A stretch of 64,000 bases of DNA from Paracoccaceae bacterium (GCA_014872815.1 WKFK01000012.1:419384-483383), one strand, 5' to 3'; shown: positions 46,413-55,825, counted from the stretch's first letter. Notes: generated by a model not told the origin, from the letters alone. Program-made: numbers and translations.

Positions 46413-49400
46413 CTAAACCGTGAAACCAAACAAGCTGCGGAAATTGGATCTATGCGCCGACACATACCCGTTTTTGAGCGCGATCCTTGGCGTGCCTTCT
46501 TCTGTCCAAACCAGTTTTGGCGCTTTGATGTTAATACCTTTGGCCAGAACCTGTTCCGTTTTTGTATCATCCGAAAATTCCGGGTTGGCATAAACGGCAA
46601 GTGGTTTCCGAAGCTTCAAGGACTTCACTGGCTTACTAAGGTACATATGCAGATCGGCGCGCGTTGGACGCACCAATTCCCGGCTGGCTGTGATAAAACC
46701 ACGTGCCGTTTTTAAGCGCGGCGTTCCATTCGCCGTAAAAACCACACCAAGGACAGGAACGCAGGTTCCTTTGGTGATCACCTCACTTGTGCGATGCCGG
46801 TCTTCAAATACAGTCGAAGAGTAGACTGCAATTTTTGCGAGGGCCAACACATGTTTTGGAGGCTCTGAGATGTAGTGCGGTAGATCCGCACGAGGCAAAA
46901 CAAACTGATCCGCGGAAAGCTCAACGACGCCTTCCAATGTGTGGAAACGCGTCACGTCATCACTCACGTTTTCCGCATCCAGAATGGAGACCAACTTTCC
47001 GTAGCGCGAATGATCGGACACGGATTGCCTTCGAGTCGCCTGACTTGCGTCCACGCGCCAGATGTGTTCACAACTTGCAACAAATCCGCGGTTCAGCGTG
47101 ACGTAACCCAGACTTGTTTTTGCGCGCGGGGTCCCACCTTGGTTCCAGGCAACCTCCTCCACTCTCAGAATTGTGCCTGCTGGAATTGTTTTGCCGGTTT
47201 TCGTACCGCCACCAAACGACAAACACCAGTGCACAGCTAATTCCTTGCGGGCAATAATCTTTTGACCCGCTTGGACTTTGACATAGCGCTCTAGAGGCAG
47301 CTTTGGGAACACCGATTTTCGAGAGGCGGGAAGCTTTCTTTTGGGGAACTTACGAGCAAAGGCCTCACGAGCAGCTTGATCACTCCTAGACAAGGAAATC
47401 GGCACTGATTTGGTCAATTGTTTGAGGTCTTGAGCGCCAATCCGGTCGATTTGTTTTGCAGACAGGATTGGGGCTTGCGCCATAACTTCCGCATAAACGC
47501 CGTGGTTGTCAGTGAACTCTCCATAAACGTCACAGATGTACTGATCAGACGGCGTAGATCTCAAGTAACGATATGTCGAATTCGCCACGCCACGTTCCAG
47601 TCTTTCACGGTCCTCAAACTTTGTATTCAGAAAATCCTCGGTAAAGTCCAAGAGACCCGCGCGCAGTTCTTCAAATCCTTCTTTTTCAATAGCTTGGTAT
47701 ACAGGTTCGACGCGACCATCGACCACTTCATACGCGGTGACCGTTGTTTGCGGAACACAAGCCAAGACCGGCTCCAGAAAGTTAAAATCTACCGCAAGCT
47801 CGCTGAACCGGTGACGCGGACAGTTGGACTCGTCCCCCCAAATGGATCGCACATAATAGAATGGCGTGTTGACTGGTTTGGCGGCGACTTCCTCCAAAAG
47901 CTTGGCGAGCTGCCCTTGTGTGACCCCCCGTCCCCAGAACTCAACGATGCCAAACGGCTCGGTGAGATCCATTTCTTGGGATAGGTATGTGAGGCAGCGG
48001 TCCTTTTTCGACGCTTCTTCCGCACGCAAAAAGTCCATATAAGCGTCACTCGCGATCAAAATGGTACCCGCCATAGACCGGACTTCAGGATCCGCAAAGT
48101 CTGCATCGGTCATGTCCGCCAACAACGGCACCATGTCCAACAGCGCATCCTCTGCCAATCCAGCCGCTTGAGCGAGCTCTGAGAAGGTCGCAATACCTCC
48201 TAACCGACCGTAGAACTTTGTGAAGTCCCGCTTGATGTCGTCATCTGACGCCATTGACCGCCAAACCCGACGCGAGCCATAGAGAAGTTTGGTGTTTAAC
48301 TCTAACCCACGTGTTTCGATGATTTTGTCGGCGATCTCCTTCAAGAGGATGCCGTCGCGCGTGACAAAATATAGGGTTTTATAGCCCCGCTTCAACGCAT
48401 CCTTGATCGCCCAGCTGACGTAGAACACAAGCGATGGCCCTGCATAAGCATAACCGAAATATCTCTGATCGTTGAAATGATAGGCCTGTTTGTCCAACAT
48501 CTTCCAGCGATAGCGCTGCATATTCGTGGCCAGTAGGTACGTATCCAAGAAGCGGTTTTCTTGGATCAGCTTCGCTTCATACGGAGAAAATGCATCTATG
48601 TCGTGCGCAATGCCTTGAATGCCCAACTCTCGCGGTTTTGCACCATCTGCTTTGCTGTTGTCGCCAAAGTGCACCCATTCCGCATACTGGTAATCAAGTT
48701 CAAAAAAGAGATGTTTGAACAACTCGCCACTGTCTTTTTTGTGTCCGTATTCAGAAGACACATACAGAGGAATGTCTCCGAGAGATGGGTCAACGCCATG
48801 CAAGAACTTGGCAATCTCTTCTTTGGGCAAATACATGTCCGAGATCAAAATGACGTCCTCACCTGCGGCAACAAGCGATTTTAACCGCGCCATTTGATCT
48901 GGCCGGACTTCAAGCATTTCCGCGTCAATTTCCAGCTCCATCGACTGAAGCTGTTTCAGCTGTTCCGGGCTGAGGTGGAAAATAGCCTGCATGCGCGCAA
49001 AGATTTCTACAAAGGTCACTTCAAGTTGACCGCTGCCAGCCTCTTTCACGGCTTGAGCCTTTTGGATGCGAACGTCGCGTTCGCACGAGCGCCGAACCTC
49101 AACATAGTTCTCAACCAAATAAGAAGGGAACTCGTCAGCTAAAAGCGTTAGACGCTCCTGGACACGATGAAATACCGCCACAGGAGAAAGGCACTTTCGA
49201 CGCAGGATCGTGTCAAAAATATCGAAAGAGTACAGCGTCTTCAGATCTGCTTTTTGAGGTTCATAGGCGCGCGCGGCCTCAATAATCGCGTCAATATCTG
49301 CTTGGCGACCGGTCAGAGGATCCTGACTGAGTTGTGACGGCTCAAGGTGCCCAAAGAAATACTGCATGATATTCGCATCATCGCCAACTTTGGCAATAGG

Positions 49401-50405
49401 GCCAGACAACACGTCATTTAAGGCTTCAAAGCTGTCTGCAATTGGCCCGGCTGTAAGAGACCAGTAATCATCCGTAAAGCCCTCGTTTTCCAGGTGCTTT
49501 TCGTAATCCGGAACATAGCGGATGAACTGATCAACACCAGCAGCCAACAGGTCATAGTAGATCGAGGAATAATCCACGATCGCAATATCGATCTGGCTGA
49601 AAATCTCATAGATATCCACACCATCCGGCCAAAACACGACATGGCTATGGTCGCCATATTGGTCCCGTGTCATTTTGAACTTCAGATCGTTTTCCATAAA
49701 TGGATGAACTTTCACGATCAGAACTGTGTTTTGAGCTTCCACAGTTTCAACGAGCGCGCCGAAGTCCGGCATCAACTCAGCGAAACTGTCGGAAATATTG
49801 TGACGGCGCCAAGTTGGCGCATAGAGCGCCACCCTATCAAACTCCGCAAAATCGTGCCCAAGCACTTCTTTAAGATCAAATGTGCGCAGCTCTGGGTCGC
49901 GATACACTTGGTTCCTTGGATAGGGTCCACGCACAATCTGATGATCCAAGAGCTTCATTTCCGGACTGAAGCGTTCCTCCATCTTCTCAGATGTCGCCAA
50001 GAACAGATGGTTCTCCCGATAGGAGCGGAAGTAACGGATGTACTTACGCGCAATCCTGTTGGAAAACTCCGAATTTGGCCCGACACCGATTTCGACGGGT
50101 TTTAGTCCGACACCATGCCAAAGATTCAAGACAACCGCATTGGCATTCAGCGCCTCAGGATAAGCTTCACGGAAGTTCTCGACCACGAACACATCGCACG
50201 CAGACAACAGCTCATCTGCCCCATGCGACTTGGGGGATATCGCATTGATGCCTTGCGATTGAAGATACTCCGCCTGCCCCTCGTTTTGCGCCAACCACGT
50301 ACATCTGGTTTCTGGGTGATAGGCGCGCATGTACAGAAACAGCGCTTTCGGATTGCCTTGCCACTTGTACGATGCGAAAATCCACGTCTCTGCGCGTGCG
50401 GTCAT
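46413..50405 (-). CDS. Three-part fusion: polyglycerophosphate-type transferase, HAD/COG5610 module and SH3-like repeats
   Basis: 1330 residues, no signal peptide or membrane segment. Residues 1-370 are a CDP-glycerol glycerophosphotransferase domain: LNLWHGVGLK (His97, Lys102), VKVHP (His234), IVDYSSIYYDLLAAG (Asp278). Residues about 390-620 are a HAD domain: FDIFDT (Asp395, Asp398), LISDMY (Ser522), HKKD (Lys557), GDNSKAD (Asp582). The module to about 930 resembles COG5610 HAD-associated proteins. Three SH3/GW-like repeats of about 77 residues close the protein (1038-1112, 1175-1251, 1252-1330), each with a GTPR..(K/L).G(Y/F)(V/I) core. It probably makes and trims a polyol-phosphate polymer; the repeats may bind it. 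It is monocistronic with its own strong terminator. Confidence 0.75.
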   Translation of the reverse strand: MTARAETWIFASYKWQGNPKALFLYMRAYHPETRCTWLAQNEGQAEYLQSQGINAISPKSHGADELLSACDVFVVENFREAYPEALNANAVVLNLWHGVGLKPVEIGVGPNSEFSNRIARKYIRYFRSYRENHLFLATSEKMEERFSPEMKLLDHQIVRGPYPRNQVYRDPELRTFDLKEVLGHDFAEFDRVALYAPTWRRHNISDSFAELMPDFGALVETVEAQNTVLIVKVHPFMENDLKFKMTRDQYGDHSHVVFWPDGVDIYEIFSQIDIAIVDYSSIYYDLLAAGVDQFIRYVPDYEKHLENEGFTDDYWSLTAGPIADSFEALNDVLSGPIAKVGDDANIMQYFFGHLEPSQLSQDPLTGRQADIDAIIEAARAYEPQKADLKTLYSFDIFDTILRRKCLSPVAVFHRVQERLTLLADEFPSYLVENYVEVRRSCERDVRIQKAQAVKEAGSGQLEVTFVEIFARMQAIFHLSPEQLKQLQSMELEIDAEMLEVRPDQMARLKSLVAAGEDVILISDMYLPKEEIAKFLHGVDPSLGDIPLYVSSEYGHKKDSGELFKHLFFELDYQYAEWVHFGDNSKADGAKPRELGIQGIAHDIDAFSPYEAKLIQENRFLDTYLLATNMQRYRWKMLDKQAYHFNDQRYFGYAYAGPSLVFYVSWAIKDALKRGYKTLYFVTRDGILLKEIADKIIETRGLELNTKLLYGSRRVWRSMASDDDIKRDFTKFYGRLGGIATFSELAQAAGLAEDALLDMVPLLADMTDADFADPEVRSMAGTILIASDAYMDFLRAEEASKKDRCLTYLSQEMDLTEPFGIVEFWGRGVTQGQLAKLLEEVAAKPVNTPFYYVRSIWGDESNCPRHRFSELAVDFNFLEPVLACVPQTTVTAYEVVDGRVEPVYQAIEKEGFEELRAGLLDFTEDFLNTKFEDRERLERGVANSTYRYLRSTPSDQYICDVYGEFTDNHGVYAEVMAQAPILSAKQIDRIGAQDLKQLTKSVPISLSRSDQAAREAFARKFPKRKLPASRKSVFPKLPLERYVKVQAGQKIIARKELAVHWCLSFGGGTKTGKTIPAGTILRVEEVAWNQGGTPRAKTSLGYVTLNRGFVASCEHIWRVDASQATRRQSVSDHSRYGKLVSILDAENVSDDVTRFHTLEGVVELSADQFVLPRADLPHYISEPPKHVLALAKIAVYSSTVFEDRHRTSEVITKGTCVPVLGVVFTANGTPRLKTARGFITASRELVRPTRADLHMYLSKPVKSLKLRKPLAVYANPEFSDDTKTEQVLAKGINIKAPKLVWTEEGTPRIALKNGYVSAHRSNFRSLFGFTV

Positions 50406-50691
50406 ATCGGAATTCTTCCATTTCTTCCCGAGTGCATTTTGCCCTCAGGTTGTTGGCGTTTTGGGACCAGCTGATTTCGAAAAAATGCTGGCTAAGTGTT
50501 GCGACATCGAAGCCTGATCAACGGCCTTGACGACACACACTTATAAAGTTGCCCAATGAACCAATGGTTAATCTCCATCGGAAACCCTAGACGCTTTAAG
50601 TTGGAGGTTTACCGCCGCTCCCCTTAGGATCGAACAAAAGCCAAGCGCTCTGCGAATTGCGTGCTAATCGACGAAAGAAATGTGAACTTAA

Positions 50692-51153
50692 TCAACCTGG
50701 GACGACAAGAATAACGACCTGTGCAAGGATGTTACCGATGATTGCCGCTTGGTCCAACAAATCAGCTAATTCCTCAAGGGCTTCGTTTGCGCGTTCGGCT
50801 TGTGCTTTCATTTGACAAAGTTGGAATATGACCGGCCCAAGGGAACTGACGTTAATGATTTTTTTTCGCTTGTTCCAGATCAATAGGTTCTGTCTACTCA
50901 TTTCCGCAATCTTGACGGTGAGCTGTTTTTTCTCGCCATCTTCCGCGCTAGCTTTTTGCTTGGCTTGTAGGCGGGTCACTGTTTCTTTGAGCACCTCAAT
51001 GATCGCATCAAGTTCCGATAGACCTGAATGCGCCTGAGGCCCCAGTCGACCAACAAGTGAGGGGACGGGTAAAATACGAGTTGGATCATAATGACGAACT
51101 GCAATACGGTGGCAGCGTCTATGACTTGGATAACCTTGTTGTTCAAACGCCAT
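50692..51153 (-). CDS. Hypothetical coiled-coil protein
   Basis: 153 residues from the ATG at 51153. The C-terminal two-thirds is a heptad-like helix (IIEVLKETVTRLQAKQKASA, later AERANEALEELADLLDQAAI) ending in a hydrophobic tail (IGNILAQVVILVVPG). No family is recognised. It stands alone in a gene-poor stretch, and the ribosome site is weak. The amino-acid pattern is more protein-like than a random open frame, but it might be a relic. Confidence 0.45.
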   Translation of the reverse strand: MAFEQQGYPSHRRCHRIAVRHYDPTRILPVPSLVGRLGPQAHSGLSELDAIIEVLKETVTRLQAKQKASAEDGEKKQLTVKIAEMSRQNLLIWNKRKKIINVSSLGPVIFQLCQMKAQAERANEALEELADLLDQAAIIGNILAQVVILVVPG

Positions 51154-51235
51154 TAAACCATTTCCGGGGCAAGTAATGGGTGGCAATTTCCCTTAGAAAG
51201 ATGATCCAATTAAATCTCTGATTAGAGAACTGCGG

Positions 51236-51570
51236 TTGCTTCCTAGTAGAGGGCTGGATTGCGAGGATTTCGAAAAAAGAGAAGCACTGCTGCGTAGCAG
51301 GATCGACAACTTAACTCATGATCCTTACTGGTCTGACTATGTTATTCATCCAGGCAAACACGGAAGAAAGGATTGTATGGTTTTTCTGAACTGGGAGAAT
51401 TTGAAGTCATTGAGCAGGCACTTGACGTTTTAGTGAAGAAGTTCGCGCCCACAAACCCATTATCCTGTGACTTCCCCCTTGTTGATTTTACATCGCAATG
51501 GCACCTTAATCACCACTGTCATGGGAATTGCAGAAGTTTTGACGTAGTGATGTCGCTAACACAAGGTTAA
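51236..51570 (+). pseudogene. Frameshifted remnant of a small unknown protein
   Basis: The first frame reads a protein-like acidic/basic helix (EDFEKREALLRSRIDNL) followed by DPYWSDYVIHPGKHGRK. After about 51370 the same character continues in the next frame (YGFSELGEFEVIEQALDVLV). No good start codon precedes it. It reads as one ancestral ORF broken by a single frameshift. The family is not recognised. Confidence 0.35.
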
Positions 51571-52104
51571 TCGCAGCGGAAGCGCCCCCACTGGCAAGCC
51601 ACAATATTCCGAGTTTGAAAAATGCATCTCGCTAGCAAGAAGGCGTCGCATGTCTAAGAACAGAGCCTCCGTTTTCGAATTGTACTGATATGAAACCGCG
51701 GCGAGGCAAGATTTTCGAAATCCAAAGCATTTACAGTAAAAAATGAAGTTATTTGGCAAGTCAGCGGTGGAAAGCGTCGCCTATACTGCGAGAGTTTCAA
51801 GGCCCGTCTTAGGGATCAACTGCAAACCCCAAAGCGCTCGGATCTCCCGCCGGTAATCCTCGGTCATCGTATCAGGTACGAAAACCATGCCCTAACGTTT
51901 GTTAGAACTATCCGCCCCCTTGGCCCTTGCGTATGCAGAGCCTCTCTTTACCGCCGCACCAGCGTACTTATTGCTTGTCCAGACCTTAGCGCCTCCAGAC
52001 CTTGGTTTGGTTCTATCCAACAGCTGCTTCACACGACTATTTGACTTTGGGGTGCGCAGAATACCCGCTACCGTGACAAGCGGCTGTCTCAAAGGAGGAT
52101 TGAT
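51571..52104. other. Intergenic stretch without a supportable gene
   Basis: Only short open frames occur here, including a basic 76-codon one on the minus strand (51892-52122) followed, after an in-frame stop, by a 35-codon ATG frame (51781-51888). Neither has a ribosome site or recognisable domain. The end holds the strong AAGGAGG ribosome site of the L,D-transpeptidase. Confidence 0.5.
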
Positions 52105-52770
52105 ATGCTCACGCGCCGACATTTCCTAATCACCAGCGCCGCATTGTTCTCGATGCCAATCTCAACACAGGCCAACGCAGGACCGGTTTCAGACAGCTCA
52201 AAATGGAATAGCTGGGACATGCAGGTCACCCCTGCGAACTATGATCCTGCGACCTCCAATCCCTGGGGGCTGCACGCCAGATTCCTGCCTCAGCGCGTGA
52301 AGGCCAACGACGGTCTCACCCCCGGTGACATCCATGTCGATGCGGTGGCACGGTATCTGTACCACATTCAAAGCGATGGCACTGCCATGCGCTACGGAGT
52401 CGCGATTGCCAAGGGTAACCTGTATGAGCCGGGCACCTATACAATCCGCCGCAAAACCAAATGGCCCACTTGGACTCCCACTGCGCAAATGATCAAGCGG
52501 GAGCCATCGGTCTACAAGCAGCACGAAAACGGTATGAATGGCGGTCCTTCCAACCCTCTGGGGTCAAGGGCTTTCTATTTGTATGTCGGAAACCGCGACA
52601 CCTACCTACGCATCCACGGCTCCCCTTCGCCTAGTTCCATTGGCGGGCGGGCAAGTTCGGGGTGTGTACGTATGGTCATGCCCCACATCAACGACCTCTA
52701 CGAGCATGTTGCCATCGGATCCACTGCCATTTTACACCCGCCGGAGGACAAAGTAACCGCGAACACCTAA
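52105..52770 (+). CDS. L,D-transpeptidase (YkuD family)
   Basis: 221 residues with a twin-arginine-like signal (MLTRRHFLITSAALFSMPIS). The YkuD domain ends in RIHGSPSPSSIGGRASSGCV, holding the catalytic His (HGS) and Cys (SSGCVRM). It crosslinks peptidoglycan or attaches outer-membrane lipoprotein in the periplasm. A perfect AAGGAGG lies six bases before the ATG. It stands alone in a gene-poor interval. Confidence 0.92.
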   Translation: MLTRRHFLITSAALFSMPISTQANAGPVSDSSKWNSWDMQVTPANYDPATSNPWGLHARFLPQRVKANDGLTPGDIHVDAVARYLYHIQSDGTAMRYGVAIAKGNLYEPGTYTIRRKTKWPTWTPTAQMIKREPSVYKQHENGMNGGPSNPLGSRAFYLYVGNRDTYLRIHGSPSPSSIGGRASSGCVRMVMPHINDLYEHVAIGSTAILHPPEDKVTANT

Positions 52771-52781
52771 CTCTGGAACGT

Positions 52782-53048
52782 TCATTCTGGCGGTCTAGAA
52801 CACAATGGATTACCCGCTTTCGCTCTCAAAGGAAGATAGGTCGTTTCAACCGGCCCTACATGCCGGTACTCATAACACCCGTCTTCAGGATTGATCCGAA
52901 CTGTGGAGAGATCTTGATACGGCGCGGCAATAGCGATCAGGTTGTCAGAGAGGTTGGTCAAATGGCCTTCGGAATTCGTTCCACTCAATTCGGTACATCC
53001 CGCCAGCAAGACCACCAAACACACTGCCCCACGCCCACATTTTATCAT
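52782..53048 (-). CDS. Small lipoprotein of unknown function
   Basis: 88 residues from the ATG at 53048, which has an AGGGGG ribosome site. The N-terminus (MIKCGRGAVCLVVLLAGC) ends in a lipobox (LLAGC), so the protein is anchored to a membrane after cleavage before the second-last cysteine. The tail PEDGCYEYRHVGPVETTYLP and LCSRP carries paired cysteines. No named family recognised. It is convergent with the L,D-transpeptidase by 11 bases. Confidence 0.7.
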   Translation of the reverse strand: MIKCGRGAVCLVVLLAGCTELSGTNSEGHLTNLSDNLIAIAAPYQDLSTVRINPEDGCYEYRHVGPVETTYLPLRAKAGNPLCSRPPE

Positions 53049-53612
53049 AACTGCCCCCTGTGTGTTCATACCAGTTTTTGGCTCAAAGTGACCATTCGCA
53101 ACATACACAACAATTCGAAACCGTTAATCACTCTTTTGACTACCCCCAATTCGCAATGAGCGCGCCTCAAACCTTTAGACATTACCAAAACCAGACGCCC
53201 CCTGGCTTCGGCGACGCCGAACAGACGCATCCAGAGCGAAGTCGCAGATGAATACTCCCACCCGAGCCTACCCGCGAGGGAGACAAAAAATAAGCTGGCA
53301 AACCACATTTTTGAGAATGTGGCACCGCCTGTAGCCAACCTGCGCCCACTTCAAGGGACTAGGGTTTCTCAAATCGGACACGGATTGGTCAAACGGATGA
53401 CAGCCGTATCCATCCGGGCAAATCCACTTGAGACACTCAATTCACGCGCAAAATGCGATCTCTTCAGTCTCTGTCACACCGAGCGGAAAGAGACCGAAGC
53501 CGCAAATTACTCTGCCCAGTCAAGATGTTGAGAGCCTCTTACCCACACGCTACCTAGGCGCCCTGCACTTAAGCTCTGACCACGGATATGATCGTCTGCT
53601 AGAGCAAACTGT
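53049..53612. other. Gene-poor stretch
   Basis: Open frames here are short, lack ribosome sites and show no domain. No tRNA, repeat array or terminator hairpin was seen. The stretch separates the lipoprotein from the DUF1415 gene. Confidence 0.5.
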
Positions 53613-54236
53613 TTAGGTCCCCCAGGGGCAGAGTTCTTCGACGCGCCGCCGCCCAAGGTTCTTTAGTGTTTCTATATTATCTAAATAGATCTTATCTGGG
53701 TCCGAGACGTGGGCGAGGATCCGGGCCATCTGATCTTGGCGCAAAAGATGTATCGTTGGATAGGGTGAGCGATTGGTAAAATGACTAAGATCGTCTTCAG
53801 CCACGCCCTCAAATTGATACTGAGGATGAAAAGACGCCAATTGCACGTGCTCGATAAGGTCCGCTTGTTCCAACAGTTGCTGGTACCATTCCAGCAAAGT
53901 GAGATAGTCTCCGAAGTCATCAAGACCTTGGGGAAACATAAGTAAACTCGTAGCAACATCGCGTTCGTCAGCCCCAAGCAGTATCTGCAATTCATTCACA
54001 AAAAATTGCTTTAGTTGCTCATCGGTGATGGCGTCACATACGGCATAACGGACTTGATCCCGGGCGATGACGCTCGAAGAAAATGGGCAAAGGTTTAATC
54101 CTACCACCATTTGATCTAGCCATTGACGGGTGGTGTTGACCACGTCGTGATGTGATGGTGCTAGTTTTTGCAGGTCGAGCGTATTGATCGGAAAAATCCT
54201 TTCATGTTTAGACCGCTTAAACCAGTTATTGCTCAT
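53613..54236 (-). CDS. DUF1415 protein
   Basis: 207 residues from the ATG at 54236. The segments WLDQMVVGLNLCPFSSSVIA and LIEHVQLASFHPQYQFEGVA, then SPYPTIHLLR, are the DUF1415 signature; the family is more common in gamma- and betaproteobacteria. Function unknown, though a conserved cysteine (LCPF) stands out. Base use looks more AT-rich than neighbouring genes, and it lies in a gene-poor interval, so acquisition by transfer is possible. Confidence 0.75.
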   Translation of the reverse strand: MSNNWFKRSKHERIFPINTLDLQKLAPSHHDVVNTTRQWLDQMVVGLNLCPFSSSVIARDQVRYAVCDAITDEQLKQFFVNELQILLGADERDVATSLLMFPQGLDDFGDYLTLLEWYQQLLEQADLIEHVQLASFHPQYQFEGVAEDDLSHFTNRSPYPTIHLLRQDQMARILAHVSDPDKIYLDNIETLKNLGRRRVEELCPWGT

Positions 54237-54482
54237 ATTTCCAATGCATTTGCAGATGCCAAAAACTGCGTCCAAATGAGGAAATTACAGCCTGATGCAT
54301 CAAACCATCCTTCCAACCTGATAGGCGCCGCGCAGCGGACATTCGCAAGCGCAGAAAGATGTTAACTTATTTGAGTGACTGCTGGCGGGTCAATGCGCTC
54401 AGCGATTGAACGACATCACAGCCCCTTGATACAGGCTAGGAGCGCGATACCCTATGCGGTCCGCGCACCTGCTTAATTTGCG

Positions 54483-54935
54483 TCAGGAAACCGGCTCTTC
54501 CGCCATCACATCCGCGAAGGACTTGAAGAACTTGGCCGCAAGCTTTTTGGCGGTGCTTTGGATCAACCGGCTGCCCAACTGCGCCAATTTGCCGCCAATT
54601 GCGGCCTTCGCGTCATAGCGCAGGATGGTTTGGTCTCCATCGGCGGTCAGCGTGACATCAGCGCCGCCTTTGGCATGGCCCGCGGCCCCGCCATTGCCCT
54701 GGCCAGACAGGGAAAACGCGTCTGGCGCACCCGAAGTGTCCAGCACCACATCGCCGGAAAATTTGGCTTTCACCGGCCCGACTTTGAGCACCACTTTGGC
54801 TTCCAATTCGGTATCCGAGGTCTTGATCAATTCTTCACATCCGGGGATGCAGCGTTTGAGGATTTCTGGATCATTCAGCGCGGCATAGACCACCTCTTTG
54901 GGTGCATTGATGGTGATTTCATCTGCCAATTCCAT
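54483..54935 (-). CDS. coxG: CoxG-type SRPBCC protein
   Basis: 150 residues, SRPBCC/CoxG fold: the opening MELADEITINAPKEVVYAAL, then CIPGCEELIKTSDTELEAKV and the C-terminal amphipathic KLAAKFFKSFADVM helix. CoxG recruits CO dehydrogenase to the cytoplasmic membrane in carboxydotrophs. It is the last gene of the leftward cox operon, 18 bases after a 30-codon ORF. Confidence 0.9.
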   Translation of the reverse strand: MELADEITINAPKEVVYAALNDPEILKRCIPGCEELIKTSDTELEAKVVLKVGPVKAKFSGDVVLDTSGAPDAFSLSGQGNGGAAGHAKGGADVTLTADGDQTILRYDAKAAIGGKLAQLGSRLIQSTAKKLAAKFFKSFADVMAEEPVS

Positions 54936-54953
54936 GGCGGTTCCTTTCGTCGT

Positions 54954-55046
54954 TCAGCAACAGGGAAATTTAATTTTGGCCAGCAGCTCAGCCTGCTCCG
55001 GGGAGGGCGCGCAGCGGCGAGCGAGACGGTGCAACAGTTTGCGCAT
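54954..55046 (-). CDS. 30-codon microprotein gene coupled to the XdhC gene
   Basis: A 30-residue frame that starts MRKLLHRLARRC, is basic at the front, and ends KIKFPCC. The ATG overlaps the upstream XdhC-type stop by one base (TGATG), and AAAGGGGAT lies seven bases before it. Both are signs of real translation. The C-terminal Cys-Cys could bind metal or be modified. I recognise no family. The gene is in the cox operon, between the XdhC-type gene and coxG, so a role in CO dehydrogenase maturation is possible but unproven. Confidence 0.6.
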   Translation of the reverse strand: MRKLLHRLARRCAPSPEQAELLAKIKFPCC

Positions 55047-55825
55047 CACGATCCCCTTTCGACCGATTGGCGGCGGTGTTGGATCAACTCGCCCAATATC
55101 GAGAGCGCAATTTCTTCGGGCGTGACCGCTCCGATGTCCAAACCTGCCGGCGCAGAAACGCGGGTGATATCCGCTTGCGCGATGCCCGCATCAGACAACT
55201 TGCTGGACAGCGCGGCGTATTTTTTATGACTGCCGACAAAAGCCACATAGCTGGCATCTTGTGTGAGCGCGTTTTTCAGTGCGTCGAGGTCCCCCTGCCC
55301 CTGCGTGGCGACCACAATGGCGCGCAGTCTTCCGGAGAAAGCGGGGGCGTCGCCAGAGCGAGACACAGACCAATGGAACTGAGGCGCCAACTGCGCAAGC
55401 GCCTCGGCCACCGGGGATGTGCCCAGCACCGCAAGCTGCGGCATTGGCAAGCAAGGCTCAATAAAGATGTCCACGGTGCCGCGTGACGGGCAGCCGTTAC
55501 GGGCGTAGGTCACGCCGTCCACCATCGCCCCTGCGCTCACGCCAATTTCGTTAAGGAAATCTTCGGGCGCTACGGACACCAACTGTGGTGCACCGGTTTT
55601 AAGTGACTCGAGCGTGGCACGGCGTACAGCCCCCCGCGTGCATCCGCCCCCCAGAAAGCCCTGAAGTATGGTGCCGTCCGCGCCGATGATCGCCTTAGCA
55701 CCGGGTTTGGCGGCGGTGGTGCCAGCGGTGCGCACGATGGTGGCAAAGGCGAAGGGTTCGTCTTTGCCACGCAGGTCAGTTGCGGTTTGGGCGAGGTCGG
55801 TGGACAAAAGCTCAGCTGGGGTCAT
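55046..55825 (-). CDS. XdhC-family molybdenum-enzyme maturation protein
   Basis: 259 residues. The N-terminal XdhC domain has FATIVRTAGTTAAKPGAKAI and a cysteine in GFLGGGCTRGAV that contacts molybdopterin in relatives. The C-terminal part is a Rossmann-type domain. XdhC proteins protect and sulfurylate the cofactor before insertion into xanthine-dehydrogenase-family enzymes; in cox operons the equivalent is CoxF. It overlaps coxE by four bases upstream and the microprotein start by one base downstream. Confidence 0.9.
   Translation of the reverse strand: MTPAELLSTDLAQTATDLRGKDEPFAFATIVRTAGTTAAKPGAKAIIGADGTILQGFLGGGCTRGAVRRATLESLKTGAPQLVSVAPEDFLNEIGVSAGAMVDGVTYARNGCPSRGTVDIFIEPCLPMPQLAVLGTSPVAEALAQLAPQFHWSVSRSGDAPAFSGRLRAIVVATQGQGDLDALKNALTQDASYVAFVGSHKKYAALSSKLSDAGIAQADITRVSAPAGLDIGAVTPEEIALSILGELIQHRRQSVERGS

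Noticed and set aside
51781..52122. Two short in-frame minus-strand ORFs upstream of the L,D-transpeptidase
   Set aside because: Basic low-information translation, no ribosome site, separated by an in-frame stop; no family seen.
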